The notes below the pieces were generated by a model. The model was given only the letters and a program-made list of their open reading frames with translations. It searched no databases and was not told where the DNA came from. A stretch of 64,000 bases of DNA. It comes from Saccopteryx bilineata (taxonomy: Eukaryota; Chordata; Mammalia; Chiroptera; Emballonuridae). Positions within the stretch are counted from its first letter, which is position 1. The number at the start of each line of letters is the position of its first letter. Below, one piece after another: positions 44,187-54,536 of this stretch. Location: NCBI RefSeq assembly GCF_036850765.1, contig NC_089493.1:131942239-132006238 (forward strand), in the 5' to 3' direction. Position numbers and translations under genes: made by a program.

Positions 44187-44501
44187 CAGCGGTTCTCAAC
44201 CTGTGGGTCGCGACCCCGGCGGGGGTCGAACGACGAAAACACAGGGGTCGCCTAAAGCCATCGGAAATACATATTTTATTTTAAAATGTATTGTATAATA
44301 AATATGTATTTTATTTTAAAATGTATTGTATAATAAATATGTATTTTCTGATGGCTTTAGGCCTAAAGCCATCAGAAATACATATTTTATTTAAAAATAT
44401 ATTGTATAATAAATATGTATTTTCCGATGGCTTTAGGCGACCCCTGTGTTTTGGTCGTTCGACCTCCGCCGGGGTCGCGACCCACAGGTTGAGAACCACT
44501 G
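44187..44501 (+). mobile_element. SPIN-type hAT element, apparent dimer
   Basis: Ends CAGCGGTTCTCAACCTGTGG and CCACAGGTTGAGAACCACTG, with GTCGCGACCCCGGCGGGGGT inside, match SPIN-type hAT transposons. Exact 8-bp target duplication GTATAAAT at 44179-44186 and 44502-44509. The interior joins two cores at GGCTTTAGGCCTAAAGCC (44354-44371). The left core also holds a duplicated 35-bp AT-rich unit. No transposase. Confidence 0.92.
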
Positions 44502-44931
44502 GTATAAATGAATCAAAATGAATCTGAAGGTTTCTTCTAGATTGTAAGTCCCCCTTTGTCAACACCCTTCTAGTCTAAACATTCATCTCACTGCCTGCTT
44601 TATTAAGACAAAAGATAGCCTGAAACATTCATATCCATCCTCACCTCATCCTCAACATACCTCTAGCCCTGTATCTACCCACTTAGATTTCCCTCTCCGA
44701 TCTGAGGAAGAGTTACTTCCTCCTGGCTTTCATATATCTTGTTTCCTCCTTTTAGCCCTGCCCCAAATTTTCCATTCAAATTTAAATTATCACCCCCATT
44801 TCTTTTTGAGATGTAATTCACATGCCACAAATTTCACCTTTTTAGTGTACAAATCATTGGGTTTTTAAAAATATATTGCTATACAAGGTATTTTAGTATC
44901 AAGGTTGTGCAAACATTGCCACCATCTTTTT

Positions 44932-45131
44932 AAAAAAATTTTATTTATTAATTTTACAGAGAGAGGAAAGAGGGGAATGATAACTATGGACTCATAATCG
45001 CTTCATTTTAGTTGTTCATTGCTTACTTGTCATATGTGCCTTGACTGAGCAAGCCCAGGGTTTTGAACTGGTCATGACCTCAGTGTCCCAGGTTGATGTT
45101 CTAGCCACTGTGCCACCACAAGCCAGACAGC
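44932..45131 (-). mobile_element. tRNA-derived SINE, class 2
   Basis: ATTTATTAATTTTACAGAGA, TGCCTTGACTGAGCAAGCCC and head end GCCACTGTGCCACCACAAGC. Confidence 0.88.
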
Positions 45132-45314
45132 ATCACTATCTAATACTATCTAACATTTCATCACTCCCAAAAGAGACTCTGTACACATTAGCATCTTTCC
45201 TCATCCCCAGCTACCAGCATCCACTAATGCTTTTCGTCTCTATGAGGTGAATGTTCACACTAAAAGGGTGTTGACAAAGGAGGAAATCTTAGAATCTTGA
45301 AGGAAGCTTCAGAT

Positions 45315-45506
45315 TAAAAAAAAAAAAAGGTTTTACTTATTGATTTTAGAGTGAGTAGAGAGAGAAATGGGAGGGAGGAGCAGGAAGCATCAACTTGTAG
45401 TAGTTGTTTCTCACATGTGCCCTGACCAGGCAAGCCCAGGGTTTTGAACCGGTGACCTCAGCATTCTAGGTTAACACTTTATCCACTGTGCCAGCACAGG
45501 TCAGGT
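45315..45506 (-). mobile_element. tRNA-derived SINE, class 2
   Basis: Poly-A-rich left junction, GGAGCAGGAAGCATCAACTT and head end CAGCACAGGTCAGGTCAG. CAGATT flanks both sides. Confidence 0.88.
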
Positions 45507-45766
45507 CAGATTTCTTTTCGATTAGGTCAAAGACATAGTATTCTAGACATCTCATATAAATGAAGTCGTGCAGGCCTTTTGTGCCTGGCTTCTTTTACTG
45601 CAGTGCAATATTTCTAAGTTTCACCCATGTTATAGCATGTATCACTACTTCATTCGTTTTTCTTGCTGTTTATCCATCAACTGATGAACATTTGGGTCTG
45701 TTTCTATTTTTTGGCTCTTATGAAAAATTCTGCTATAAACATTCATGTAAAAAATTTTCTGTGACT

Positions 45767-45966
45767 GCCTGACCTGTGGTGGTAGTGGACAAAGTGTTGA
45801 CCTGGAACACTGAGGTTGCCAGTTCGAAACCCTGGGCTTGCCTGATCAAGGCATGTATGGGAGTTGATGCTTCCTGGTCCTCCCACCTTTTCTCTCTCTT
45901 TCTTCCTTTCTCTCTCTCTCTTTATTCATGAAAAATGAATAAATAAAATCTTAAAAAATTATAAAA
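45767..45966 (+). mobile_element. tRNA-derived SINE, class 2
   Basis: Head GCCTGACCTGTGGTGGTAGT with a small deletion in box A, box B AGTTCGAAACC. Target duplication AAAATTTTCTGTGACT / AAAAATTTCTGTGACT. Confidence 0.93.
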
Positions 45967-46294
45967 AAAAATTTCTGTGACTCCAGTTTCAGTTTTCCCA
46001 GATACTTATACCTAGGGATAGAATTGCAATTTAAGCATCTCTCAATATCCAAATCTACTGTTTCTGAGTTCAGAAAGCCTAGTATATTTCTCATAAAGCA
46101 AACAGCTCTGTACTGACTTCTACCTTCATGCAAACACCTGCAGTCTTCTGAGTCTGCACACATTATTTACATATCCTTTCCGATTAAACTGAGGGCAGGG
46201 GTCAGTTCTCATAGTTCAGAGCATATAGTAGGTTTTCAATATATGCTCATTGACATATTGACACCCTGGAATATCAACAAATGAGAAAACAATG

Positions 46295-46500
46295 ACTTAT
46301 TTACTCTTTCATTGAATAGGTATTTGAATATTTTATGCTGGTCACTGTGCTTAATATTGGGCATAAATAGTGGACAAAATGTATTGATTAATTTCATCTT
46401 ACCCCAAGTGGCAGTTCAACTCCACAAATATTTTCTGAATACTTACAATCTGAATGGCATTGTGCCAAGTATAACAGGAGACAAGATAGGAATAAGATGC
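46295..46500 (+). mobile_element. Possible L2-like ancient repeat
   Basis: Two stretches (TTCATTGAATAGGTATTTGA and ATTTTCTGAATACTTACAAT with CATTGTGCCAAGTATAACAG) resemble the L2 3' consensus text. Family assignment is tentative. Confidence 0.45.
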
Positions 46501-46555
46501 AGCCTGAAGTCTTTTATGGCAGTACAGAAACACTACGTACAATAAGAATGATAGA

Positions 46556-46877
46556 GCTTGACCAGGCGGTGGCGCAGTGGATAGAGCGTCAGACTGGGAT
46601 GCAGAGGACCCAGGTTCGAGATCCCGAGCTCACCAGTTTGAGCGCGGGCTCATCTGGTTTAAGCAAAATCCCACCAGTTTGAACCCAAGATCGCTGGTTC
46701 CAGCAAGGGGTTACTCAGTCTGCTGAAGGCCCGCAGTCAAGGCATGTTTGAGAAGGCAATCAATGAACAACTAAGGTGTTGCAATGCGCAACAAAAAACT
46801 AATGATTGATGCTTCTCATCTCTCTCCGTTCCTGTCTGTCCCTGTCTATGTCTCTCTCTGTCTCTGTAAAAAAGAAA
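46556..46877 (+). mobile_element. tRNA-derived SINE, class 3
   Basis: Complete, with head TTGACCAGGCGGTGGCGCAG, box B GGTTCGAGATC and CT tract. 12-bp target duplication AAGAATGATAGA at 46544-46555 and 46878-46889. Confidence 0.95.
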
Positions 46878-47006
46878 AAGAATGATAGAAACCAGCAGCA
46901 GCACTAGATATTAAGTGCCATAAGAAAAGCACAAAATGGAGGGGCAACAAACAGTATATACATTGTTGAGAGAGTGGAAAGAAAAGATAGTCATTAGGAA
47001 ATAAAC

Positions 47007-47245
47007 TTGCTCACAAAAATTAGGGGATATTTCAAAATGAATGTGAAGCGGTAAAAAAAAGAAGCATTTGATATTTTTTTATTAAACAAGAGCATCAGAA
47101 AAGCAAAGGACAAGTCAAAGAAAGTTTGATTATGCAGATGAGATGCAAAACCAACTTTTATTTCACTGGTGAAAATGCACTATACAAAAGGCTGAAAGTA
47201 CTAGAGTATGTGCATGTTCCTTGATCCCATAATTTTTGTGAGAAG
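47007..47245 (+). mobile_element. Mariner-type MITE
   Basis: Left end TTGCTCACAAAAATTAGGGG, right end CATAATTTTTGTGAGAAG followed by TA. Same family and orientation as 43403-43639. Confidence 0.87.
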
Positions 47246-48039
47246 TACACTTCTTGAAGTTGAAGGTGGTACCTAGAAAGAGCCTTAGAGAAGGTGCACT
47301 TTGATAGGGATTCTTGGGAAAAGAGAAAGTATTTCAGACAGAGGAGAGCATTAACAAAGATAGAAATGCTGGATACAGTGCAGAATTATTTTTCCAGAAA
47401 CCAATCCAGTTAGGAATGTGTCAACAGGCAATAGAGACATGGTCACACTGTGAAGGACCTTGAATTTTAGGCTAGCATTTAAATAGGTTTAGAAAAATGA
47501 TTCCATGTCTTCTTATAAAAATTTAAATTACTTTAGGGACTCCAACTTTTCTTAAAACTTCTGTTATGTATATTTTCTAAAGTGATCAGTGAAAATAATG
47601 ATATCTACTCACAAGAAACTAAAAATAGAATCTTGACTGATAAATGAGCATCTTGCTAGGGAAAGAGAATTTCAATAATCCTAGTCCTGTATCCCACACT
47701 TCTGGGAATATGTAACCCTTAAAACAGACATGAGGGCAAATCCTAATAGCAGAATAGCAGAAGACTGAGGGAAAGACAGTTAACATTCTAACACCAGGCT
47801 GTGCTAGGTGATTCACATATCATGTCCTTGACACATCAAACAAGCCCATTTAGGTTTATGGCAACTGAAATTGCCCAATGTTGTCTAGCTTGCAGGCTTA
47901 GCAAGTAAATGTTGACAGCAGTTTTGAACCCAGGCCTGCCTAATTCATTTTTTCCCCACTGTTCACTTTTATTTGTCCTTAACTATACAAAGGATTCTAA
48001 GATGGCAGGATTACCATGCTTGTGTCAATGAAAAGGACT
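47246..48039. other. Noncoding DNA, part possibly L2-like
   Basis: AAAGTATTTCAGACAGAGGA and GTGAAGGACCTTGAATTTTA at 47330-47470 resemble ancient mammalian repeat text. No gene recognised. Confidence 0.4.
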
Positions 48040-48417
48040 GCCCTGGCCGGTTGGCTCAGCGGTAGAGCGTCGGCCTAGCGTGTGGAGGACCCGGGTTCGA
48101 TTCCCGGCCAGGGCACACAGGAGAAGTGCCCATTTGCTTCTCCACCCCTCCGCCGCGCTTTCCTCTCTGTCTCTCTCTTCCCCTCCCGCAGCCAAGGCTC
48201 CATTGGGGCAAAGATGGCCCGGGCGCTGGGGATGGCTCTGTGGCCTCTGCCTCAGGCGCTAGAGTGGCTCTGGTCGCAACATGGCGACACCCAGGATGGG
48301 CAGAGCATCGCCCCCTGGTGGGCAGAGCGTCGCCCCATGGTGGGCGTGCCGGGTGGATCCCGGTCCAGCGCATGCGGGAGTCTGTCTGACTGTCTCTCCC
48401 TGTTTCCAGCTTCAGGG

Positions 48418-48444
<27 letters not shown>
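48040..48444 (+). mobile_element. Ves-type SINE, class 1, young
   Basis: Complete copy, with a poly(A) of about 30. Short target duplication AAAAGGACT / AAAAGGGCT. Nearly identical to 36051 and 50351. Confidence 0.95.
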
Positions 48445-48452
<8 letters not shown>

Positions 48453-48453
48453 T

Positions 48454-49171
48454 GAATATTAACAGACAGTCTTACATGGTCTGGATAAAACTTAGGCTGA
48501 AATATTTAAAACTGAGTTTAGAATGGCTTAGAGATTAAGACCAAGAGAGATCAAATTTAGGGCTGCTTCTTGATCCAATCTGAGCAATGATTATACTATA
48601 GATCTTACGTAGGAATACTAAGGGAGCAAAATTCCAGATTTAATTTGGAAATCAGAATAAACTTAGAGATTTTGATATTTGTCTGTATTCCCTAGGACAG
48701 TGATTATTAGCACATAGTATGCAGTCAATAAACTTCCGTTGAAATAATGACAGTCATTAAGAGGCATTCTCATTTGAATACTCTTAAAGGTCTTGAAACA
48801 GAGAGAGAGACAGCAGAATTGTAAGTTTAAAAACCATTCAAGTTGCAAGGATACTCTTAAAGCTAGACCTCATGGCAAAAACTAATAAAACAACAAAGAA
48901 CAAGCAATAGTTTAAAAACATAAGCATGACTTTTCAAAGGCCAGCAGACAAAAGAATGAAAAGACATGTTTGTATTATATATGGTATCTATCTAGCACTC
49001 TGTGGGTTATCAAACTTCAGTGTGATGGAATTCAGAATTTTGACTTACTATTTTAATATTTCAAACTGCTATAAGCAGTGTAATCAATTACTGCTTTTGC
49101 AAAAAAAATGGTTATCTCATCTAAATACTCTAAAAAATGGACGTTATTTTTTTATAATTTCCTTTTGTTTT
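48454..49171. other. AT-rich noncoding DNA
   Basis: No gene recognised. Confidence 0.45.
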
Positions 49172-49367
49172 TTAAAATTCATTCATTTTAGAGACAGGGG
49201 GAGATATATATATAGAGAGAGATACAGATAGGGAGAGATAGAAGTGGGGGTAGAAGCAGGAAGCATCATCTCCCCTATGTGCCTTGACCGGGCAAGCCTT
49301 GGGTTTCAAACCAGCAACCTCAGTGTTTCAGGGCTACACTTTATTCCCTGAGCCACCACAGGTCAGG
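49172..49367 (-). mobile_element. tRNA-derived SINE, class 2
   Basis: ATTCATTTTAGAGACAGGGG, GAAGCAGGAAGCATCATCTC and head end GAGCCACCACAGGTCAGGG. Contains a short (AT/AG)n run at 49205-49230. Confidence 0.88.
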
Positions 49368-50165
49368 GTACAGGTTCTTTATTATAGATGGCAAGTAATA
49401 AAATGAAAAATCTCAAATTCATTAACTCAAAGATAAAAATAAAATAAAAAGCCTTTGGAAGCAGCAAGTCTTCCCACAGAAACACTAGCGAATAAAGCAG
49501 GTTCCATAGTCCCTCCATTTTTCATAACCTTTTCTAATATTTCCTTTTTGATGGAATCAATGAATAACTGCCGTGTATCACAAACATCTTCTCTCAGATA
49601 TGTGCATTATATATTGCTTTCTTTCAAACAGATACTTCTTCAAGCTGCTCAAGTCTTTCAGCTGCAGCAATTTTTCTTATTTCTTTTACGTGGCATTTCT
49701 TCCAAGGAATAGCATAGAAACCAACTTAAATATTCCTTTGCTAGCCAAAAAGTTTCCAAAATGCAATAGCAATGTATCTCAATCAATATTTTAACTTTTC
49801 TCTACCTTTTTCATTTCTCTCTCCAATCTTTACTTACTTCAGTTAATTCCTAATATCCAGTTTAATCTCTCAGAATGATCACATATTTCCTTCTATATTA
49901 CACTAATAGAGAAAAGAGCAAACACATTCTCTTCAATCAGTTAATTAATACTTGCTTGAGGCAGTCTACATATCCCTAACCTTATAAAAATAAGACATTA
50001 ATCAGTCTCACCTTTTCAACCACTGCAGAAACTTTGTAGTCTTTAGAAAGATAACTCATTGATATTGGGATCTGAGATCTTTTATGTATACAGAAATTTA
50101 AAACATATTTTTCTGTTTACAGTAAAATTTAGATAAAAAATATTTTCAAATAAACTCTAAACCAA
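49368..50165. other. AT-rich noncoding DNA
   Basis: No gene recognised. Confidence 0.45.
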
Positions 50166-50350
50166 ATAACTTTTTAAAAATAATATATTTTATTCATTTT
50201 AGAAAGGAGAGAGAGAGAAAGAAAAGGGGGGAGGAGCAGGAAGGCAGTACAGTGGTACCTTGAGATATGAGTTTTACTCGTTCTGTAACCGAGTTCGTAA
50301 GTCAGTCAACTTGTATATCAAATTTCTCCCATTTAAAATAAGTGAAATAG

Positions 50351-50760
50351 GCCCTGGCCGGTTGGCTCAGCGGTAGAGAGTCAGCCTAGCGTGCAGAGGA
50401 CCCGGGTTCGATTCCCGGCCAGGGCACACAGGAGAAGTGCTCATTTGCTTCTCCACCCCTCCGCCGAGCTTTCCTCTCTGTCTCTCCCTTCCCCTCCCGC
50501 AGCCGAGGCTCTATTGGAGCAAAGATGGCCCGGGCGCTGGGGATGGCTCTGTGGCCTCTGCCTCAGGCGCTAGAGTGGCTCTGGTCACAACATGGCGACC
50601 CCCAGGATGGGCAGAGCATCGCCCCCTGGTGGGCAGAGCATCGCCCCTGGTGGGCGTGCCAGGTGGATCCCGGTCGGGCGCATGCGGGAGTCTGTCTGAC
50701 TGTCTCTCCCTGTTTCCAGCTTCAGAAAAATGAAAAAAAAAAATAAAATAAAATAAAATA
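50351..50760 (+). mobile_element. Ves-type SINE, class 1, inside Tigger
   Basis: Complete young copy with an (AATAA)n tail. 15-bp target duplication AAATAAGTGAAATAG / AAATAACTGAAATAG at 50336-50350 and 50761-50775. Confidence 0.95.
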
Positions 50761-50835
50761 AAATAACTGAAATAGATTTAACCCATTACAGCCCTGTGAA
50801 ACATCCCAAAACCATCCTAAATTATGAAAAAAGAC

Positions 50836-51004
50836 GTTTTTAATTAAGAAACACATAGAGAGGAGAGAGAGAGAGAGAAGGGGGAGAGGAGCAGGAAGCA
50901 TCAACTCCCATATGTGCCTTGACCAGGCAAGCCCAGGGTTTTGAACCGACAACCTCAGCGTTTCCAGGTTGACGCCCCATCCACTGCACCACCACAGGTC
51001 AGGC
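50836..51004 (-). mobile_element. tRNA-derived SINE, class 2, inside Tigger
   Basis: GGAGAGGAGCAGGAAGCATC, TGCCTTGACCAGGCAAGCCC and head end CACCACAGGTCAGGC. Confidence 0.9.
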
Positions 51005-51063
51005 AAAAAATGCACTTTCTTAACTTTAAACTTAACCTAAGCTTAACATTACATATTTTTCAT

Positions 51064-52797
51064 TTAATCATCACCTGTTTTTGCCCTTTTGGCTACACTT
51101 TCGGCACCTTCACTTGCAGGACTTTTGAATAAAAATCTATTCAAAGAGGTTTGCTTTTGCCTGCCTTTTAAAATTTTTCGGAAATGTGACAAACAAGTGT
51201 CATTCAGAAGTGCTGAAGCACTACCAGTTGAAACTTTTTCTGGGTGTTTCTTTTCAATGAAACTTGAAAGCTTCTCCCACATTGCCAGCATGTCTTTAAT
51301 TTCACTTTAGAAATTACTTCCTCTGACTCTGCCTCCTCCTCCTCACTACTAATCTCTTGCAGAAGCTCCATCTGTTGCATCATCTGTAGCTCCTTCAACT
51401 ACTCAGTTGAGAGTTCCTCATGTTCCTCCACAAGCTCATTTACCTCACCCTCATCTACCTCCAGACCCATCTACTTTCCGAGGGACACAATCTCCTCCAA
51501 TGCTTCTACCTCACTCTCAGTCTCTGGTTCAAATTCTTCGAAGTCCCTGTCTGTAACATCATCAGGCCATAACTTTTTCCATGCCGAGTTCAAGGTTATT
51601 CTTGTAACCTCTTGCCATGCCAAGTCAATAATGCATAAACATATCACGATGTTGTAGTGATCTTTCCAAAACTCTCGAAGGGTTAGATTTGTATTCTCAG
51701 TCACCACAAAGCAGTGGCAGATCAAGTGCTTTGTGTAAAGCTTTTTAAAGTTGGAAATGACCTGCTGATCTATAGGTTGCAAGATTGAGGTTGTGCTGGG
51801 TGGGAGGTAGAGGACTTTCACAAATTTGAACTCATCGAGAATGTCATCTTCAAGACCAGGTGGGTGGGCTGGAGCATTTTCAAGGATTAGTAATGCTTTC
51901 ATCGGGAGTTTAGTTTCTTGAAGATATTTCTTTGCAGGACCAAAGACGAGATTTACCCATTCAATAAAAAACTGCCGCGTAACCCATGCCCTAGCATTGG
52001 CGCGCCAAATAACCTGCAGTTTTTCATTAAGAATCCTGTGAGTCTTAAAGGATTTCAGAATGATATACTAGCAGTGGCATTACTTTACAGTCACTGCTAG
52101 CATCTGCACACAATGCAAGGGTCAGATGGTCCTTCATGGGTTTATGGCCTGGCAGCTTCTTCTCTTCTGCAGTGATGAAAGTCCTCTGGGGGCATTTCTT
52201 TCCAAAACAATCCTGTTCCGTCACAGTTGAACACTTGCTGAGGGATGTAACCTTCCTTTGCGATAAGCTCAGCAAAATGTGCAATGTACTCCTCAGCTGC
52301 CTTACGTCAGCACTCGCAGCTTCACCATGCCTCACCACCGAGTGGATGCCAGATCTCTTCTTGAAATTTTCAAACCAGCCGTGACTTGCCTTAAACGTAT
52401 CTTCTGCTGCCTCTTTTTAGGTTGATGGTTCTTTCTTCTTCAAGTCGTTGTAAATAATACGTGCCTTTTTGCATATTACAGTCTCTGTCACTGTATCTCC
52501 TGCCACTGTATCTCTCTTTCTCTTTCACCCACACCAGCAGAAGCTTCTCCATTTCTTCATGGATATTTGCCTTAATCGGGACAGACTTGTAGTTCCTTTC
52601 ACTGGATTTGCGCTTTTGATAGCATCCTTTTGTTTAAGGATGGTACAAATTGTAGATGTATTGCGGTCGTATAGCCTGGCCAGTTCAATCACTCGTACAC
52701 CACGCTCATGTTTTTCTATTATTTCTTTACTTCTATCGACATCATTCTCTTCTTCTTCTTACCACTGTCATTTACACTCACCTTCTTCAGCCCCATG
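51064..52797 (-). pseudogene. Tigger transposase (CENP-B-type HTH, DDE domain), broken
   Basis: Read on minus from ATG at 52797. The N-terminal region MGLKKVSVND leads to an HTH segment with ERGVRVIELARLYDRNTST in another frame. A DDE piece lies at 52338-52045 (LALCADASSDCK, first catalytic Asp region) and another at 51902-51471 (LILENAPAHPPG, LPPSTTSILQPIDQQVI). The usual catalytic Asp in the DNAPAHP block reads Glu here. An acidic tail follows. Several frameshifts and stops. The family cuts and pastes by DDE chemistry at TA sites. Confidence 0.88.
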
Positions 52798-53187
52798 ATA
52801 GCACACAAAAAAAGTTAGTAAAAAATGCAAAAATGATGCAAGAAAGAGTACAGTGCACGAGATTCGACTTGATTCTGCGGGTAACGTGAGAAAGAATGAT
52901 GCTGGTGTTGTGCTGCCAATACTGGACCCATGCCCCAACGTGCCAACTAGTGGCAGCTTCCCAAATCACGACTCGTATCTCAGAATTTCGCTCGGATCTT
53001 GAACAAAAATATGGACCGAGTCATAGCTATATCTTAAAAAATTCGAATGTTGGTCTGTTTGTATCTCAAAGTACCACTGTAGCTGTTTCTTGTATGTGCC
53101 TTGACCAGGCAAGCCCAGGGTTTCAAACTGGCGACCTCTGCATTTCCAGGTCGACTCTTTATCTACTGTGCCACCACATAGATAGGC

Positions 53188-53619
53188 AACAGTTCAAAAG
53201 GAAAAAATAAAAGGCTTTATTCTTTTAAAGATCCTTGAAAGACATTACAATTCACCTGTTTTCTAAAAATTACTCAAGTTGTTGAGATTTCCTAAGCTCT
53301 AAATTGATTGATTCCTTCAGTTCACATCCTCCCACCCATGTACTGCAGTAGTTGAAAACAGAACCCAAGAAATCAAAACTTTTGTTACATATACCGTATT
53401 TTCTTGAGTATAGGAAAAATAGAAAGTTCTTTCTTTTTCATCTTTTGTCCTTTGTGAGCCAATTTTCCCCCTAATTAAAATCTGAGCTGAATCTCATGAT
53501 CCTTGTACTATGCTTTAAAACCACCAAGAACAGATACCATTTTTGAATCTACCTGAATTTAATTAAATTACAAAGGGAAAATGTACTAAAATCTAATGTT
53601 CACAAATACTACACGTGAT
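53188..53619. other. Noncoding DNA
   Basis: No gene recognised. Confidence 0.45.
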
Positions 53620-53643
53620 GTGCAAGAATTTTTGAGTGAATCT

Positions 53644-54285
53644 TTTTTTTTTTACAGAGTCAGAGAGAGAGTCAGAGGGATAGATAGGGACAGACAGACA
53701 GGAACAGAAAGAGATGAGAAGCATCAATCATCAGTTTTTCATTGTGATACTTCAGTTGTTCATTGATTGCTTTCTCATATGTGCCTTGACCGCGGGCCTT
53801 CAGCTGAATGAGTAACCCAGGGGTCCCCAAACTTTTTAGACAGGGGGCCAGTTCACTGTCCCTCAGACCGTTGGAGGGCCGGACTATAAAAAAAACTATG
53901 AACAAATTCCTATGCACACTGCACATATCTTATTTTAAAGTAAAAAAACAAAACGGAACAAATACAATATTTAAAATAAAGACCAAGTAAATTTAAATCA
54001 ACAAACTGACCAATATTTAAATGGGAACTATGCTCCTCTCACTGACTACCAATGAAAGAGGTGCCCTTCCAGAAGTGCGGCGGGGGCCGGATAAATGGCT
54101 TCAGGGGCCGCAGTTTGGGGACCCCTGGAGTAACCCCTTGCTCGAGCCAGCGAACTTGGGTCCAAGCTGGTAAGCTTTTTGCTCAAGCCAGATGAGCCCG
54201 TGCTGAAGCTGGTGACCTCGGGGTCTTGACCTAGGGTCCTTCCGCATCCTGGTCCGATGCTCTATTCACTGCCTGGTGAGGCAAT
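53644..54285 (-). mobile_element. tRNA-derived SINE, class 3, split by a hAT MITE
   Basis: Left piece (to 53817) has poly(T), GA tract and GAGAAGCATCAATCATCAG. The right piece (from 54136) has CTTGCTCGAGCCAGCGAACT and the head end. ATGTGCAAGAATTTTT flanks the whole unit (about 53620 and 54285), a SINE target duplication. Part of the head (CGCCACCG) is lost. Confidence 0.92.
53818..54127 (+). mobile_element. Non-autonomous hAT element, CAGGGGTCCCCAAACT family
   Basis: Ends CAGGGGTCCCCAAACTTTTT and CAGTTTGGGGACCCCTG. Exact 8-bp target duplication GAGTAACC at 53810-53817 and 54128-54135, inside the class 3 SINE. Confidence 0.95.
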
Positions 54286-54536
54286 GTGCAAGAATTTTTA
54301 AGGCTGAGGAAGTTGTTCTCAGGCACAGGACAGAACCAACAAGCCTAAGAATTTAAGATACCAATTATATTAGCTAAGGTAACACCAAGAATGTGAGTAC
54401 TTCCGTATGATATTTTCATTTTGGTAAGGTGAATGTGCCTCATAATTTATGTAAAACATCCAGCACTGTAATGAATGGTGGCTACAGAGTTACTGTACAA
54501 TGTCCAGAGATATAACACCTACCTCTCACCTTTTGA

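Larger units (their letters stand above)
44780..46035 (-). mobile_element. Old L1 (L1M-type) 3' region, reverse, with three SINEs inside
   Basis: Ordered minus-strand L1 landmarks: GAGATGTAATTCACATGCCA, GGTTGTGCAAACATTGCCAC, TTTCATCACTCCCAAAAGAG, ATCTCATATAAATGAAGTCG, TTATCCATCAACTGATGAAC, GAAAAATTCTGCTATAAACA and CCTAGGGATAGAATTG. Interrupted by SINEs at 44932, 45315 and 45767. Confidence 0.85.
50250..53079 (-). mobile_element. Tigger (pogo-type) DNA transposon with broken transposase
   Basis: TA at 50248-50249 and 53080-53081. Ends CAGTGGTACCTTGAGATA and its inverted counterpart TATCTCAAAGTACCACTG. Length without the two internal SINEs is about 2.25 kb, near full length for Tigger. Coding strand is minus. 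Because it sits in a bat SINE, it moved in the bat lineage. Confidence 0.92.
50166..53187 (-). mobile_element. tRNA-derived SINE, class 2, split by a Tigger element
   Basis: The left piece (50166-50247) has the tail side and GAGGAGCAGGAAGGCAG. The right piece (53082-53187) resumes with CTGTTTCTTGTATGTGCC and the head end CTACTGTGCCACCACATAG. The junction is the Tigger TA duplication. This is one SINE whose middle was opened by the DNA transposon. Confidence 0.88.

Noticed and set aside
53388..53412. ACCGTATTTTCTTGAG-like string resembling a DNA transposon end
   Set aside because: Only one end is visible, with no inverted partner and no target duplication.
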